33,357 bases of DNA from Schoenoplectus triqueter (lineage: Eukaryota > Streptophyta > Magnoliopsida > Poales > Cyperaceae). Position numbers and translations under genes: made by a program. The notes below the pieces were generated by a model that saw only the letters and a program-made list of their open reading frames with translations, did not search any database and was not told where the DNA came from. Positions 11,132 to 21,860 of this stretch are shown in pieces. Positions within the stretch are counted from its first letter, which is position 1; each line of letters begins with the position of its first letter. The DNA is taken from assembly GCA_964058805.1 (NCBI GenBank), contig CAXKVV010001111.1:1-33357 (forward strand). The letters are read 5' to 3'.

Positions 11132-12488
11132 TGATAAGTCTCATTTATATACTATATTCAATTAGGGTTTTATCTCAAAAACTATGCATTTTATATTAAT
11201 TGTTAAGAATTTATTTAGTTTTTATGTTGAGCTCGAGATACTGCTGCATTTCTTGTTATTTTGCAGGTCATTGAGTGTAAACAAAGATGTTAACATGAGA
11301 AATAATGCTTGGAACGAGATGGGTCGGATTTACACGAAGAAATCAAGTTAAAAGCATTCCCATACCAAAATTGCGGACCGCAAATGCTCTCTGGTTCATT
11401 CTGGAAAAAATGACAAAAATTGCGGACCGTAATTTTAAAATGTCGGACCGCAATTTTTTGGCTGGCAGCACGAATTGGCAGTTTTAAAGCGGTTTTCTCA
11501 TTGGAATTAAGAGATTTTGACACCCCTTCGTCCCAGATATCTCTCAACTGTCTGGAAAGAAGTTCTAAAGCAAGAAAGAAGAGGAAGAACACCATTGGAG
11601 AGAGATTTGAAGGAGAACTCAAGAACCGGGCGAGAAATCATAGATCTTCTTGGTTTATTCTTTTCTTTACTCTTTTCTCATGTTGTACTGTTGTTTAAAC
11701 ATGAATCTTGATACAAATTTTGACATGATTTGTGGCTAGACACCCTTCTAGGGGTCTAGGTGTAAACTCGATAACTCAAATGGTTTAATTTACTCGTTTG
11801 TTGATCTTTTAGTTCTTGTTGTTTGTGATTGTTGTTTTGTCTAAATTGTATGCCTAGTTTAATCAACTGTATGTTATCCTAGAAGTGAAAGCGAAAACCG
11901 AAAGGTGGAACTGAATCTTCTGACCCAAAATAGTGATCTAGGTTGTAGGTCAAGTACTTAACCGTGAAACTTATTACCTAAGGGAAAACTGAGGAAACCT
12001 TAGAAATTGTGTGAGGTACCGAAAGACGAAGTACAAAATCTAGGTTATGCCAAAGTGACTCACTGATCTTAATGGGCTTAGACTTGTAAGGTGAAGTACT
12101 TAATCGTGAAACCCGAATTGTTTAGGTACGGTACCAAGCCACGAAAGTGTAAATTTGGTACTAAAATCTGAGATTGAATCCCCGACAAACACTAGAACAT
12201 ATTAAAAAATCAAATTGAGTGAATTAACCAAACGAGTGAGAGTGAAGCCGAAAGCCCCTAGGATCCTCAATCTGATAAACTCTCCAGTCGTTGTTGTTAG
12301 ATTTGTTTACTTTTAGTTTAAAACTAAAACTCACTTTTGATTGTCTAGATTAGTGAAACTTGTTAGAACCGGTAATTCATCCTTGTCCTTGTGGTTCGAC
12401 ACCCCAACTACTACTTGACTAGGCCGTGCGCTTACGGTTGAAATTGAGTAAAATTAGAATATTTATTAGCTTAGCAAAATACACATCA
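11132..12488. mobile_element. Solo LTR of a long-LTR retrotransposon
   Basis: The 1357-bp unit begins TGATAAGTCTC and ends ACACATCA, giving TGAT...ATCA ends, and is flanked by the perfect 5-bp duplication CAAAC. It has no gag or pol, no primer-binding site and no internal terminal repeats, so it is best read as a solo LTR left after LTR-LTR recombination. GTGGTTCGACACCCC near 12391 and the long GAAG/GTGAAAC-rich section (11880-12180) resemble long plant Ty3/gypsy-type LTRs as I recall them; the lineage is not proven. Short open frames at 11290-11711 on both strands are shadows. The orientation is unknown. Confidence 0.85.
11371..11453. repeat. Three near-palindromic CGGACCG motifs in the LTR
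   Basis: TTGCGGACCGCAA (11371-11383), TTGCGGACCGTAA (about 11420-11432) and TGTCGGACCGCAA (about 11441-11453) are near-perfect palindromes clustered within 85 bp. They could be protein-binding sites in the LTR; their function is unknown. Confidence 0.6.
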
Positions 12489-12493
12489 CAAAC
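12489..12493. repeat. Right target-site duplication CAAAC
   Basis: Identical to the left copy, immediately after the LTR end ATCA. Confidence 0.85.
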
Positions 12494-12526
12494 TAATTAA
12501 ATATCCAAATTTTTCATTTCTTTCAA

Positions 12527-12692
12527 ATGATATCACTATAAATTTTGATCCTACCGATGAAGGAAAGTACACTACAGAAGAACTGAGTAGTAGTAAATTT
12601 TCGGTCGAAATATTTTTAAACTATGGTCAAACCAATTTATATCCAAATCAGGTTCAAACTAATTCCTACCCATTAGATCGTCTTTAGTGCTC
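12527..12692 (+). pseudogene. Short protein-like coding start of the transposon
   Basis: A stop-free frame of about 55 codons reads NDITINFDPTDEGKYTTEEL and continues with KFSVEIFLNYGQTNLYPNQ. It lies where the first coding exon would sit behind the TATA box and leader at the transposon's left end. The nearest ATG (12528) is one base out of this frame, so the frame may have lost its start by an indel. After about 12692 the frame has no further match. It could be the beginning of a transposase gene or of another cargo protein; I do not recognise the family. Confidence 0.4.
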
Positions 12693-12789
12693 CCTTGGTA
12701 ACCCTATCAATCTATGTATTATACATAGTTAAAAAATTTATTACTTATTACCGATTAATGTATATAGATATGTAAAAATTATAAATTTC

Positions 12790-14480
12790 AGTGTACCATG
12801 CGCTATCTGTGAGGTGCGTGAGGAATATATCTCACGTCAGGGATTTCTGCTGCCGATGGTACAGGACCGAAGTGGTCTGCTAGCGGCTCCATAGACGTCA
12901 TACTACTATCGATATCTCCCAAAATCCTCAGCATTCAACTCTTCTTCATCTGGGTCTTGTGGAGGCAGTTTATCGTATTTATCCACATATGCGTGATGAT
13001 GTTGTCTCCAGTTGATATTTTTTTTCTTGAACACAAGTGCAGATAATTTTTGGTACTCCTCCATAAATGGTTGTCAAAATAGTTATTCATGAGAAATGAT
13101 AAATTGCATAATTTATATTTATTTTTATTATATATGATAGAATACGTCGGGAAGCATATAAAGTATCGGCTGAACTAAGCCAAACTGTCGCCTCACTAAC
13201 TCGAGATAATATCACTCTACTACTGAAAAGTAAATAAGTGGTAGTCGATAAGTATAGGAGTCCATGTAGTCATCTACCAACGTCGGCAATAAATGACGTA
13301 CCGACTCGTACGTGCGCCAATTTACATGCGTGTGAGATAACATCAACAGCTGATCCCTCATGTACTTCACGCTGATATGTGAAGGATTGTGGTATCTTAT
13401 CTTATCAAGCGTCCATATTCTATTATCCTTTAAATTATGATTAGTGATTATAAATATATTTTAGTCAGTGAATGTATTTCATTGATTAAATTTTATAATT
13501 ACATTTATACCTGCCAAAAGGCGTACAACTTTCACGGCCTAGTATACCCCAATCATTGAATATGGTTGTCTCGAATGCGAGTAATGGACGATCTGGGGGC
13601 AAACACGTCCAACTACATAGCATCAACAACAATCATGGACCATCAACGCTCCTAGTCAATCCCTGGTACGCCACATTAAGACGCCGATAGATATAAGCAA
13701 GTTCAGTAGTGCCCCAATTTTTTTGTTCGCCGGATTGTAAATCTTTCTATAAATAAATATTAGTACTAAAAATTAATTAATTATGAAAGATAAATTATTT
13801 TATAACACTTATCATCAAAATCGGTAGAAAAAAACGCTGGTACAGAGTCTTCATTGTTATTGAGGAACAAGATAGATCCCGCCAACTCCAAAACAAAAAT
13901 AATCGCATATCAATCAAGACTCTGATGACCGTCAGCCTCTAGAGCGTGATCAAAGTGGGAGCGTAACTCTCAAAGGGAAATAGAACGTCCGCCAAATTTA
14001 AATTCAGTTTAATTTCAATTTGTAAATAAAAAAATGCTAAATTTCATATAAAGTCTCATCAATTACCTCTCATCCTTGCAAAATGCTGGAATATCATCCT
14101 GCCCAAATAACTTACGAATATATCTCGAGAAATCCCCGTCAGTGTACCCGGTCACTAGCTCACCAATCATTGATAGACCCATAGACATGCAACACCCTAA
14201 TTTTTTTTCATTACTATAGACCCTATTTAATACTATAATAAAATTAAAAATAATATTTGACTACTTATCTCTAGAGTCACTGTCATCTCGCCCAAATCGA
14301 AATGAAATGTGTGAGTTTCTGGTCTCCAAAACTCAATTAATGCGCTCAGTTATCCCGTATCAATCTTTAAGTTATGAGTCTCCACTTCTTGAACATATAT
14401 CTCTTGCAGCCTGGCGAGATGGAGAAATCTCAAACCCCGCAACCTATCTTGAATGTGCGAGATGTACAATATCATCGGAC
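12790..14480 (-). pseudogene. Plant mobile domain (PMD, MAIN-like) protein, decayed
   Basis: Successive - strand blocks follow the PMD order. They are RLRGLRFLHLARLQEIYV, then LIEFWRPETHTFHFDLGEMTVTL (14475-14275); LSMIGELVTGYTDGDFSRYI (about 14185-14060); WGTTELAYIYRRLN with GPWLLLMLCSWTCLPPDRP (about 13735-13575); KYMRDQLLMLSHTHVNWRTY with LPLIYFSVVE and RRQFGL (about 13420-13165); and a tail LVFKKKNINWRQHHHAYVDK with an acidic LPPQDPDEEEL run (about 13070-12930). AT-rich gaps with splice-like edges separate them, so they look like introns. In-frame stops (for example after KIDTG and after FSVVE) make it a pseudogene. PMD proteins occur both as host silencing factors (MAIN, MAIL1) and as transposon cargo; the terminal repeats favour cargo here. 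Confidence 0.8.
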
Positions 14481-14754
14481 AATGAGTGTGGAAACGAATA
14501 ATATTGCTATATCTCTGTAATTTTAATTTCATAATTAGCTTATCATACATATGTATTTTATTTATAATTTTTTTTAAATATATTGTACCTCTGTCTGACT
14601 ATAATATGTCCAATTTTTCTCGTCGGAGAGATAAAAGAATGATATTTTCGTTACGTTGCTCTCCTGTCATTATCTATTATAAAAATAATTTTATTTCAAT
14701 TACTATTACAGACCTAATTACAAATGTACGATTAATCTATAATTATTTTACAAG

Positions 14755-15180
14755 TAATCTATAATTATTCTATAATTAATATCTAATTAATCTATAATTA
14801 ATCTAATTAATCAATAAAATTAATCTATAATTATTATACAAAATTAATTAATAATTAATCTATAATTAATATAATCTATAATTAATTTATAATTAATATC
14901 TAATTAATCTACAATTAATCTATAAATAATCTAATTAATTAATAAAATTAATCTATAATTATTCTACAAAATTAATCTATAATTAATTTGAAATTACTCT
15001 CTAATTAATCTAATATATAATAAATCAATAAAATTAAACTATAAATAATCTATAATTAATTTATAATTAATCTACAATTCATTTATAATTTGTTTACAAT
15101 TCAACTATAATTTATCTATAATTCATTCACAATTCAACTATAATTTATCTATAATTCATTCACAATTCATTTTTAATTAT
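14755..15180. repeat. AT-rich tandem repeat of TCTATAATTAAT type
   Basis: Some 30 degenerate copies of CTATAATTAAT, AATTAATCTATAATT and CTATAATTCATTCACAATTC. The last type is repeated almost exactly at about 15113 and 15147. Low complexity, no coding content. It lies inside the transposon's right half. Confidence 0.85.
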
Positions 15181-15234
15181 TTATATAAATAAAAATTATC
15201 TTCAATAGCAAAATCCAAAAAAAATTCACACTCT

Positions 15235-15345
15235 ATCTCCTTTCGCATTTTCACTCTCTTCCTTCTCTTCTTTCTCCATCCTTCTCTTTTCTTCTCTTTC
15301 TCTTCTCTTCTCGTCTCTTTCTTTCTTTTTATTTTTTTTCTCTTT
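15235..15345. repeat. CT-rich tract
   Basis: About 110 bp of mainly TTCTCTTC units. On the + strand it precedes the right terminal repeat; on the - strand it is a GA-rich tract. It may be leader or filler sequence of the transposon. Confidence 0.7.
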
Positions 15346-15387
15346 CTTAAACGCGCAGATATCTATCTGTGCGGTTAGTATATATGG

Positions 15388-15443
15388 AAGGCAAACACGC
15401 TACTTACAGTGACATGTTTGCTCCGCGCCAATACTAGTGGCGC
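15388..15443. repeat. Right terminal inverted repeat
   Basis: Inverted partner of the left terminus at 10926. The segment TACTTACAGTGACATGTTTG followed by CTCCGCGCC also matches, in direct orientation, the second half of the left hairpin (10985-11031). Confidence 0.65.
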
Positions 15444-16869
15444 ACTAACTTTTTCAAATTTATTGGGTATTTTGAAAATTTTACTTTCTAACTTTTTCAA
15501 TTTGATGAACACACCCTTTTTGTTCTAAAAATGTAATTCGAAAATTTCTTTATTATCTTCTTAATTAAAAACCATAGTAGCTTTCTCATTTTAGTAAACG
15601 TAAAAATCAAATTTCTTTTCTTTTCGTAATTGCAATAAAAATTAGAAATTATAATCTGTCTTTCTTTCATTTACCTTAATCTTTCATGAACTAAATTTTC
15701 AAATATGACGCAAAAAATTATTTTCACTGACTAATGATATTGTATGCTTCATGTCCTTATAATTTCAAATTCAAACATTATGATTGTAAGTATAAAAAAT
15801 GATTATAGAAAATTACATACAATTCATGATGTTTGAATCTGAAATTGAAAATCAGATATCACGTTATTAGAGTCAGAGGCTCAGAACAAAAATATATTTT
15901 TTTTAAAAAAATACAATATGCAACAAACGGATTGCCTTTACTCAATATTTTCACATAATCCATGTCCAAATTTTAATTATCAGGTTGTTCAAAATTTAAT
16001 CCATACATAACCAATTAAATCGTAAATACGTATTTTTTTTACCGGGTTGATTAAATCAGTCACGTCGATCATGTTAAACGGATCGGAGTTACATCCTAAT
16101 TTTGTGCTAACTTTTGGTCAAGATTCCTATTAAAAATGAACCCCACAAAATCAAATTTACCCAATAAAAAATATAACATTTTAGGGTTAACGAAAACTCT
16201 ATTTATTTTAAGAAAAGAAGCATGACGTGCATGGCCCCACGACACAGTTAAACATAACCCATGTCGACGCCGCGTCTCCTTTAGGATCTTAGATGGATTC
16301 TTTATTAGTATTAAACCATTAGTTAAATGCTTGCGTGATAAACGAGTTCAAACTTCAAACAGTAAGATATGGCATTGGGCGGTGTGGGACCGAAAAGTCA
16401 GTGGGTGCGGAACCAGAAGCGATTTCGAATCTCGAGTGGTGGCCCTGAATCTTCAAAAAAGCCCAGAGAAGAGGTGCACAGGAGTAAAAAGGGAGAGAAG
16501 GAGCTCATCCTTCACGTGACCACGTTTTAATTATTTTGTCCTGTTCCTAACACTTGGACACTAATCACTCGAGCTTCACCGCCACCGGTGTGTCTTCTGC
16601 TCTTCTGTGGGATCAACTATGGCAGGGTATTGTATGGTGTTGAACTGTTGAGGGGTCCCGTGTTGGGCTAAATTAATATGCATATGAATCTTAATTTAAT
16701 TTTAATAACCAAAGTATTTTGAATCTTAATTTGTTGATTTTGCATTACCTTTTTATAAAATACGCCCACAAATGGTAGAAAATTTAAAATGATTATTATT
16801 ATGATTTAAAAATTTATCTTATTTAAAAGATAATTTCACTAAAAATGAACTAATACCCTTGAATATTAC
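15444..16869. other. Intergenic stretch, no gene recognised
   Basis: Mostly AT-rich. A less AT-rich block at about 16200-16640 includes CACGTG (G-box core) at about 16514-16519 and a 62-codon open frame without family resemblance. It could be a decayed gene or promoter piece. Nothing else was supported except the inverted repeat at 15761-15846. Confidence 0.5.
15761..15846. repeat. Short inverted repeat
   Basis: AATTTCAAATTCAAACATTA pairs with the right arm GATGTTTGAATCTGAAATT. Further in, ATTGTAAGTAT pairs imperfectly with ATTACATACAATT. Arms of about 33 bp with an 18-bp loop. It may be a tiny MITE remnant. Confidence 0.6.
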
Positions 16870-17470
16870 AGAACAAAAATGCATCTTATATGCTAATACT
16901 TTAGGTTCTAAGATAGATATATTACTATTTAATTAATAAAGTATAAAAAAATTAAAATACTAAAAAAGTAAATTACTTTCAATAGGAGGAAAATTAACAT
17001 TAATTAAATCAGTGCTTTGTGCAATTTCAATTAATTTGATGGTAATATATAAACTTCGACGGTAGTTCGACAAAGGATAGATAAAATCTATAGACAATTT
17101 TTGTGGTAGTCAGAAAATAAGATTGAAAAAGAAATATAGCTTAGAAGATAGTATGTGCCAGTGAAGATCAAGGAGGACTAGGTATCAATAATTTAAAATT
17201 ATAAATAAAATATATTTAGGAAGAAAATTATAAGTAGTATGTATGGTAATATAGAGTATTCAGTTTGCATTTTTTTCTATAAAGATCAAGGATGGCAATT
17301 TTCACGGCTTTTGTATTTTTTTTCTACAACATTTTTTCTGAAGAAATCTATCCTCTTTGATGAAATTTATCAATATTTTCCAAATTTTACTGATACATGG
17401 TACAAAAATTTTAAAATATGTACAACTCTTGTTACATCTCCAGTCATGGTAGATATTCAATAGTTGAATT
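16870..17470 (+). mobile_element. LINE (non-LTR) reverse-transcriptase remnant
   Basis: The frame near 16960-17064 reads KLLSIGGKLTLIKSVLCAIS and continues to an INLMVIYKLRR tail. This fits the plant L1 post-catalytic segment (LS.GGR.TLIKSVL..IP.Y..S.F..P). Then IKSIDNFCGSQKI, and after a frame change ASEDQGGLGINNL (about 17160-17195), fit the FLWG and PK..GGLGI..L blocks. LGSKIDIL upstream (about 16905) fits the LG.PLG.... region. Stops and frame changes mark it as dead. Neither the catalytic YADD block nor the 3' tail is seen. Motifs are recalled from the family. Confidence 0.7.
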
Positions 17471-18275
17471 TTTTTAAAAGACTGCCTCACATTTTAGCAA
17501 CTTTGTAAAGTTTGAGAAGTAATTTAATTTAACCTAATTAGCTTCTAAAAAAACAATCTTATCCTTTTTTACATTGAAGGGAAAATTTATCTTTCTAGAA
17601 TTTAATTCTAACCTTGTGATGTGTTTAAAATTATACACTCATGGATGATTTTATAAAGCACACATTTTGTTACATTGAAAAAAATTCTGAGCTAGTATGA
17701 ACACATTATATCAAAAATCCAGTTTGTTTTGTTAAAAGATATTGTTTTACCATCTATGAAAATTCTCTGAACGTCTAAATGAGAAACAGATCATGAATAA
17801 ATGCTTTTCATGTTAAAAATTTATTATGTCTTTTCAATTTTACAACACCATTTTACAAATACGAGATTGTTCGCTTTCCAAGTTCTTACAGAGACGTGCA
17901 TACACAGGATGAAAAACAGAAAATCCTGTCCAATTTCTTTTTTTTCGCCTGTTTATGCTCCAAAGCTGGCTGTCCCTTATCACAAGCGACAGTATCACGA
18001 CTCATGAGAGCCCAGAAAGATCCCAAGTGCTATTCAGATATATACAGAATTACAAGGGTGACACCTATCCCAAGCTTTTGTTTATTGCAAACCTCGCCGC
18101 CTGTGCCCGCCTAAGCGGCTATGCCTAACCTCTTCGTCCTCCATGCCCGCTGAACTATTTTTTCCCTAATTAAACACCAGAAAAGAATATCACGCGCTGT
18201 TTATTTTAATAACGACCATAGTCCACACAGGACAGGACACGCCTCCTCTTTGGATTTTTTTTAATTAATATTTCG
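17471..18275. other. Upstream region of the VIH gene
   Basis: No gene recognised. 17471-17890 is AT-rich. 17890-18180 is more mixed, with a CGCC-rich patch near 18090-18115 (GCCGCCTGTGCCCGCCTAAGCGG). Short overlapping open frames at 17801-18114 have no family match. It probably contains the distal promoter of the downstream gene. Confidence 0.5.
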
Positions 18276-18293
18276 CCAATGGCGTTTATATAA
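18276..18293 (+). promoter_or_regulatory. VIH core promoter: CCAAT and TATA boxes
   Basis: CCAAT at 18276-18280 is followed by TTTATATAA at 18285-18293. A pyrimidine-rich stretch (ACATTCTCTTCTCACTCTTG) starts about 5 bp later and is a likely transcription start and leader. The leader to the ATG at 18512 would be about 190 nt, without an upstream ATG that I could find. Confidence 0.6.
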
Positions 18294-18511
18294 TGCGACA
18301 TTCTCTTCTCACTCTTGACTCCCTTTAGACTACCTCTTTCAGAGTTCATACTTCAGACTACAATCGCTCCTTTTAATTTCTGAGAATATTCTATTTTGCG
18401 CGCTCATATTTCTCCTCCATAGTCCATATTGATATCCCTCCTCCTCCGAGCGTAATAGCAATAGAGTAGCCATTAGCTGAGACTCCGAGATAGGAGAAGA
18501 GAGAGGGTAGG

Positions 18512-21500
18512 ATGGGAAAAGAAGGGGATAAGGTAACGATCGGGGTCTGCGTAATGGAAAAGAAGGTCGGTTAAAATCAGATCTTGTGCTTTTTGCATAT
18601 TCGCTCGGTCTCTTTTTTTTTCTGAGTTTATTTTTTTTTATCTCGGTATAATTGCTGGATGTTTGAATTGACGCTTGCGCTTCTTTTCAGGCGATGTCTC
18701 CTCCAATGGAACAGATTCTTGATAGACTGCGCGTCTTTGGCGAGTTTGAGGTATTGGCATCGTATCTGCTCGACACATACATTGTATTTAGATTTTTTTT
18801 TCGTTTTGGTTTGTAAGGACAGCGTACCTTCTCGTATGCATTGTTGTTTCTCCTTGTTCGGAATCATCCTTGCTCCAGAAATGGAGCTTGGAAGGGGACG
18901 GGAAGGGAAGGGAGGGAAGGGGTGAGAGGAAGAGCTACTCTCCAAATCGGGTGGAAGAATTGGAGGGGAAGCCTATATAAATATTGTTCTTTATTCCCCT
19001 CCTCTCTCATTCTGTCCCCTCTGAAAATTAAATTTCTAAAGTAATAAGAAGCTGGGCAAGCTGGTCACCAGTCCCCTCCCCTACCTCACCACTTGATGCT
19101 ATTCTGTGGTTAATCCTATTTACTGGATGGAATAGGAACACTATTCCTGGAGTTGATAATGGGAATGGTAGTGGGACCTCATTTACAATGTTTCAGTTTA
19201 CCATACCACGGAGAGACTTATTCTTTCTATGCTTCCTGGGCTATTCTCTCTATTGCTGAATGACTAAGAGTGTGTTGGTTAGTGGCAGTTAGTCTTTTAG
19301 GTTTCTTACTTGGGTTACATGTAGTGTGTTTCTGATTCATAACCAAAATTTTGACCACTTTAATTAATTGGCATGTAGTAACATGACATCCATGTCTCTG
19401 CAGATTATATATTTTGGTGACAAGGTTATTCTCAAAGATCCAGTTGAGAGGTACTTTTCCCTAATGCTCTCTTACCTGTTCAGTATTTTTATCACAGAAC
19501 CTTCTAGGAAAGTAAAATTGTGTTTTTTTTTTCCAATGTAATTCTAGTTGGCCAATATGTGATTGCTTAATTGCCTTCTACTCAACTGGATATCTGCTGA
19601 AAAAGGCTGAAAGCTATGTAGCTTTACGAAGGTTAAACTCTTCAAACTAACAATTAGTACTCTTAGCACCAAGATCTATCTATTGATATTTACTTGTTCT
19701 ATTGGCCAGGCCTTATTTAGTGAATGAATTGGAGTCACAATACCTTCTCCACGATCGTAGTAAGGTTTATGAGGTATTTGCATTTTTCTTCTTTGTTATT
19801 TTCGAAGAAAAGGGCAAGGCACATATTTTATTAAAGAAACAATTCATACGGACTACTGTCCTAATCAAAAGACAACAAAGAAGAAAACGGAAAGTAGCCC
19901 CCGACACCGCATCCCAGCAACATGCAAAAGCTTCCTTAATTCAGTCGTGATCGTACCTTTTTATTTTATCACCATTTTCTACTCTATTCTCACATATATT
20001 TTTAATTGTCTTTTAGTTTCTTTCTTTGCATGTGCATGCAATGTGATAATCATTTCTACCGTTCACATCTTTCAGTAAATGCTGATCATTGTTTTCTTTG
20101 TTTATGCTTGGTGATGTAGCGGTTAAAAACATATGGTGTTCCAGTCCCCAATCATGCAATTGTGTCGAGAGAATATCCAGGTCAAGAATTAGACTACTTC
20201 ATTGAGCAAGATGATTTTGTTGAAGTACATGGGAAACGGTTTAATAAGCCTTTTGTAGAGAAACCTATGGATGGTAAGTTGTTCTTGATTAATGTGAGTT
20301 TAACTTTTTCATGGTATTATTAGCTTCTTTTCGTAAATGCCAAATTATGACAACTTTGTGATACTACATGTGAAGGGGATGATCACAGTATCATGATATA
20401 CTATCCAAGCTACGCAGGTGGAGGAATGAAGGAATTGTTTAGAAAGGTCAGCTCTGTTGTAACTATACTTAAAAAGTTGATAGCTATGCAGGGTACTTGT
20501 TGGGTGGTGGGGGTTTCTTTTGTTAATGCTCCATGCTTGCTAACACAAGCCTTGATCATATGCAACTCTTCAGGTTGGAAATCGGTCAAGTAAATTTCAT
20601 CCAGATGTTCGGACTGTGCGACGTGAAGGTTCTTATATCTATGAGGAGTTCATGCCTACAGGAGGAACAGATGTGAAGGTTAATTTTTTGGCTTTTCTTT
20701 TCCTTCACTCGTAGTTAGTTGTAGGTTGTTAGCTCAATTATGTCCAAGATTAAGAGCTTGAGTTGTATACATCTTTTATCTACTAAAATTGTTGTCCATA
20801 CCATTTGCTAGAGTATCCAAACTTGTATTATGTAGCTACAGTTCAACCTGATAATAGAGATCAACAGACACATTTGATTCAGACTTCTGTGCTGGTCATG
20901 ACCAATACATGCTTTGTTTTTCCAGTATATTCCTTGAGCATTCAAGCATCTTTGTGCAGGTGTACACTGTAGGTTCAGGCTATGCGCATGCAGAGGCACG
21001 CAAGTCTCCAGTCGTTGATGGAGTTGTTATGAGGAATCCTGATGGAAAAGAAGTAAGAGACCTCGACTGTCATTTCCTATTTGCTTCTGATGGAGCATTA
21101 TGTCTAATACTATGTTATTGTGCTGAATTCCCCTTTAATGTATTTACGTTCAGGTAAGGTATCCGGTGCTACTAAGTCCTGCTGAGAAACAAATGGCTAG
21201 GGATGTCTATCGAGCTTTTAGACAAGCGGTATTTTGGATCACTCTTATACTTATCTGCTTTGCCATAGAACTTGTTCATCATTTTGGCCTAATATATACT
21301 GAGCTGGGAAACGTTTGTTGGCTAACAAACTTGGGAAGACCTAGTTTGCTTTATCAGGGTGTTGGGCACTCTGGCTATGAAACTTATGTCTGTGTGGGCA
21401 TTTTGTATTTTCTAGGTTTGTGGCTTTGATCTGCTCAGGTGTGAGGGGCGTTCATATGTCTGTGATGTTAATGGATGGAGCTTTGTGAAGAATTCATACA

Positions 21501-21860
21501 AGTAAACTCTTATGTTGTCTTTAATATTGCTTAAGTTTTACTTGTTCTCATGGAAACAAAATTGCCAACTAATAACAGGACAAAAAGAGGTAAAAAAATG
21601 ATATGTTTATTTGTGGTATCCATCTCATTACAACAAAACCAATTGATTAGGTACTATGATGATGCGGCATGCATCTTAAGAAAAATGTTTCTCGATGCAA
21701 AAGCACCTCACTTATCATCTACTGCACCACCTATTCTGCCATGGAAGGAGAACGAGCCAATCCAGCCACCCCAGGGCATTACCCGTCAGGGAAGCCTCAG
21801 TATTATAGGTGCATTTGGCCAGTCAGAAGAGCTTCGTTGTGTCATAGCCGTTATTCGTCA
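18512..21860 (+). other. VIH: VIH exons 1-12: N-terminal kinase domain
   Basis: Exons: 18512-18565, 18691-18750, 19404-19450, 19548-19631, 19710-19773, 20120-20273, 20376-20446, 20574-20678, 20960-21052, 21154-21228, 21416-21501, 21651-21860. Landmarks in order: [48 protein letters not shown], the KPFVEKP nucleotide-binding segment, [28 protein letters not shown] with Lys213, and GFDLLR followed by [20 protein letters not shown] with Asp286. By alignment from memory, Lys213 and Asp286 match the lysine and aspartate mutated to inactivate the Arabidopsis VIH2 kinase. Exon 12 ends inside the His codon of RHGDRTP, so the intron splits the phosphatase signature. Confidence 0.93.

Larger units (their letters stand above)
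10926..15443. mobile_element. MULE-like DNA transposon carrying a plant mobile domain gene
   Basis: The two ends form terminal inverted repeats of about 55 bp. The left begins GGGCCACTGATAGTGACGTG; the right, reverse-complemented, begins GCGCCACTAGTATTGGCGCG. Both go on with GGAGCAAA and CACTGT(T/A)AGT(G/A)GCGT. Inside are a TATA-box promoter and a short + strand coding start at the left, a PMD pseudogene on the - strand, and AT-rich plus CT-rich filler at the right. A solo LTR with its target duplication adds 1362 bp, so the original element was about 3.16 kb. No flanking target duplication was found. Mutator-like assignment is an inference from long TIRs and PMD cargo; no transposase core is seen. 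Confidence 0.6.

Noticed and set aside
11290..11711. Four overlapping open frames of 60-110 codons
   Set aside because: They overlap on both strands inside the solo LTR and show no gag, pol or host protein pattern.
18079..18120. CGCC-rich patch resembling a MITE end
   Set aside because: No inverted partner or flanking duplication was found nearby.
19702..19950. 82-codon open frame on the + strand
   Set aside because: It is exon 5 of VIH read through into intron 5; the true exon ends at 19773 at a GT donor.
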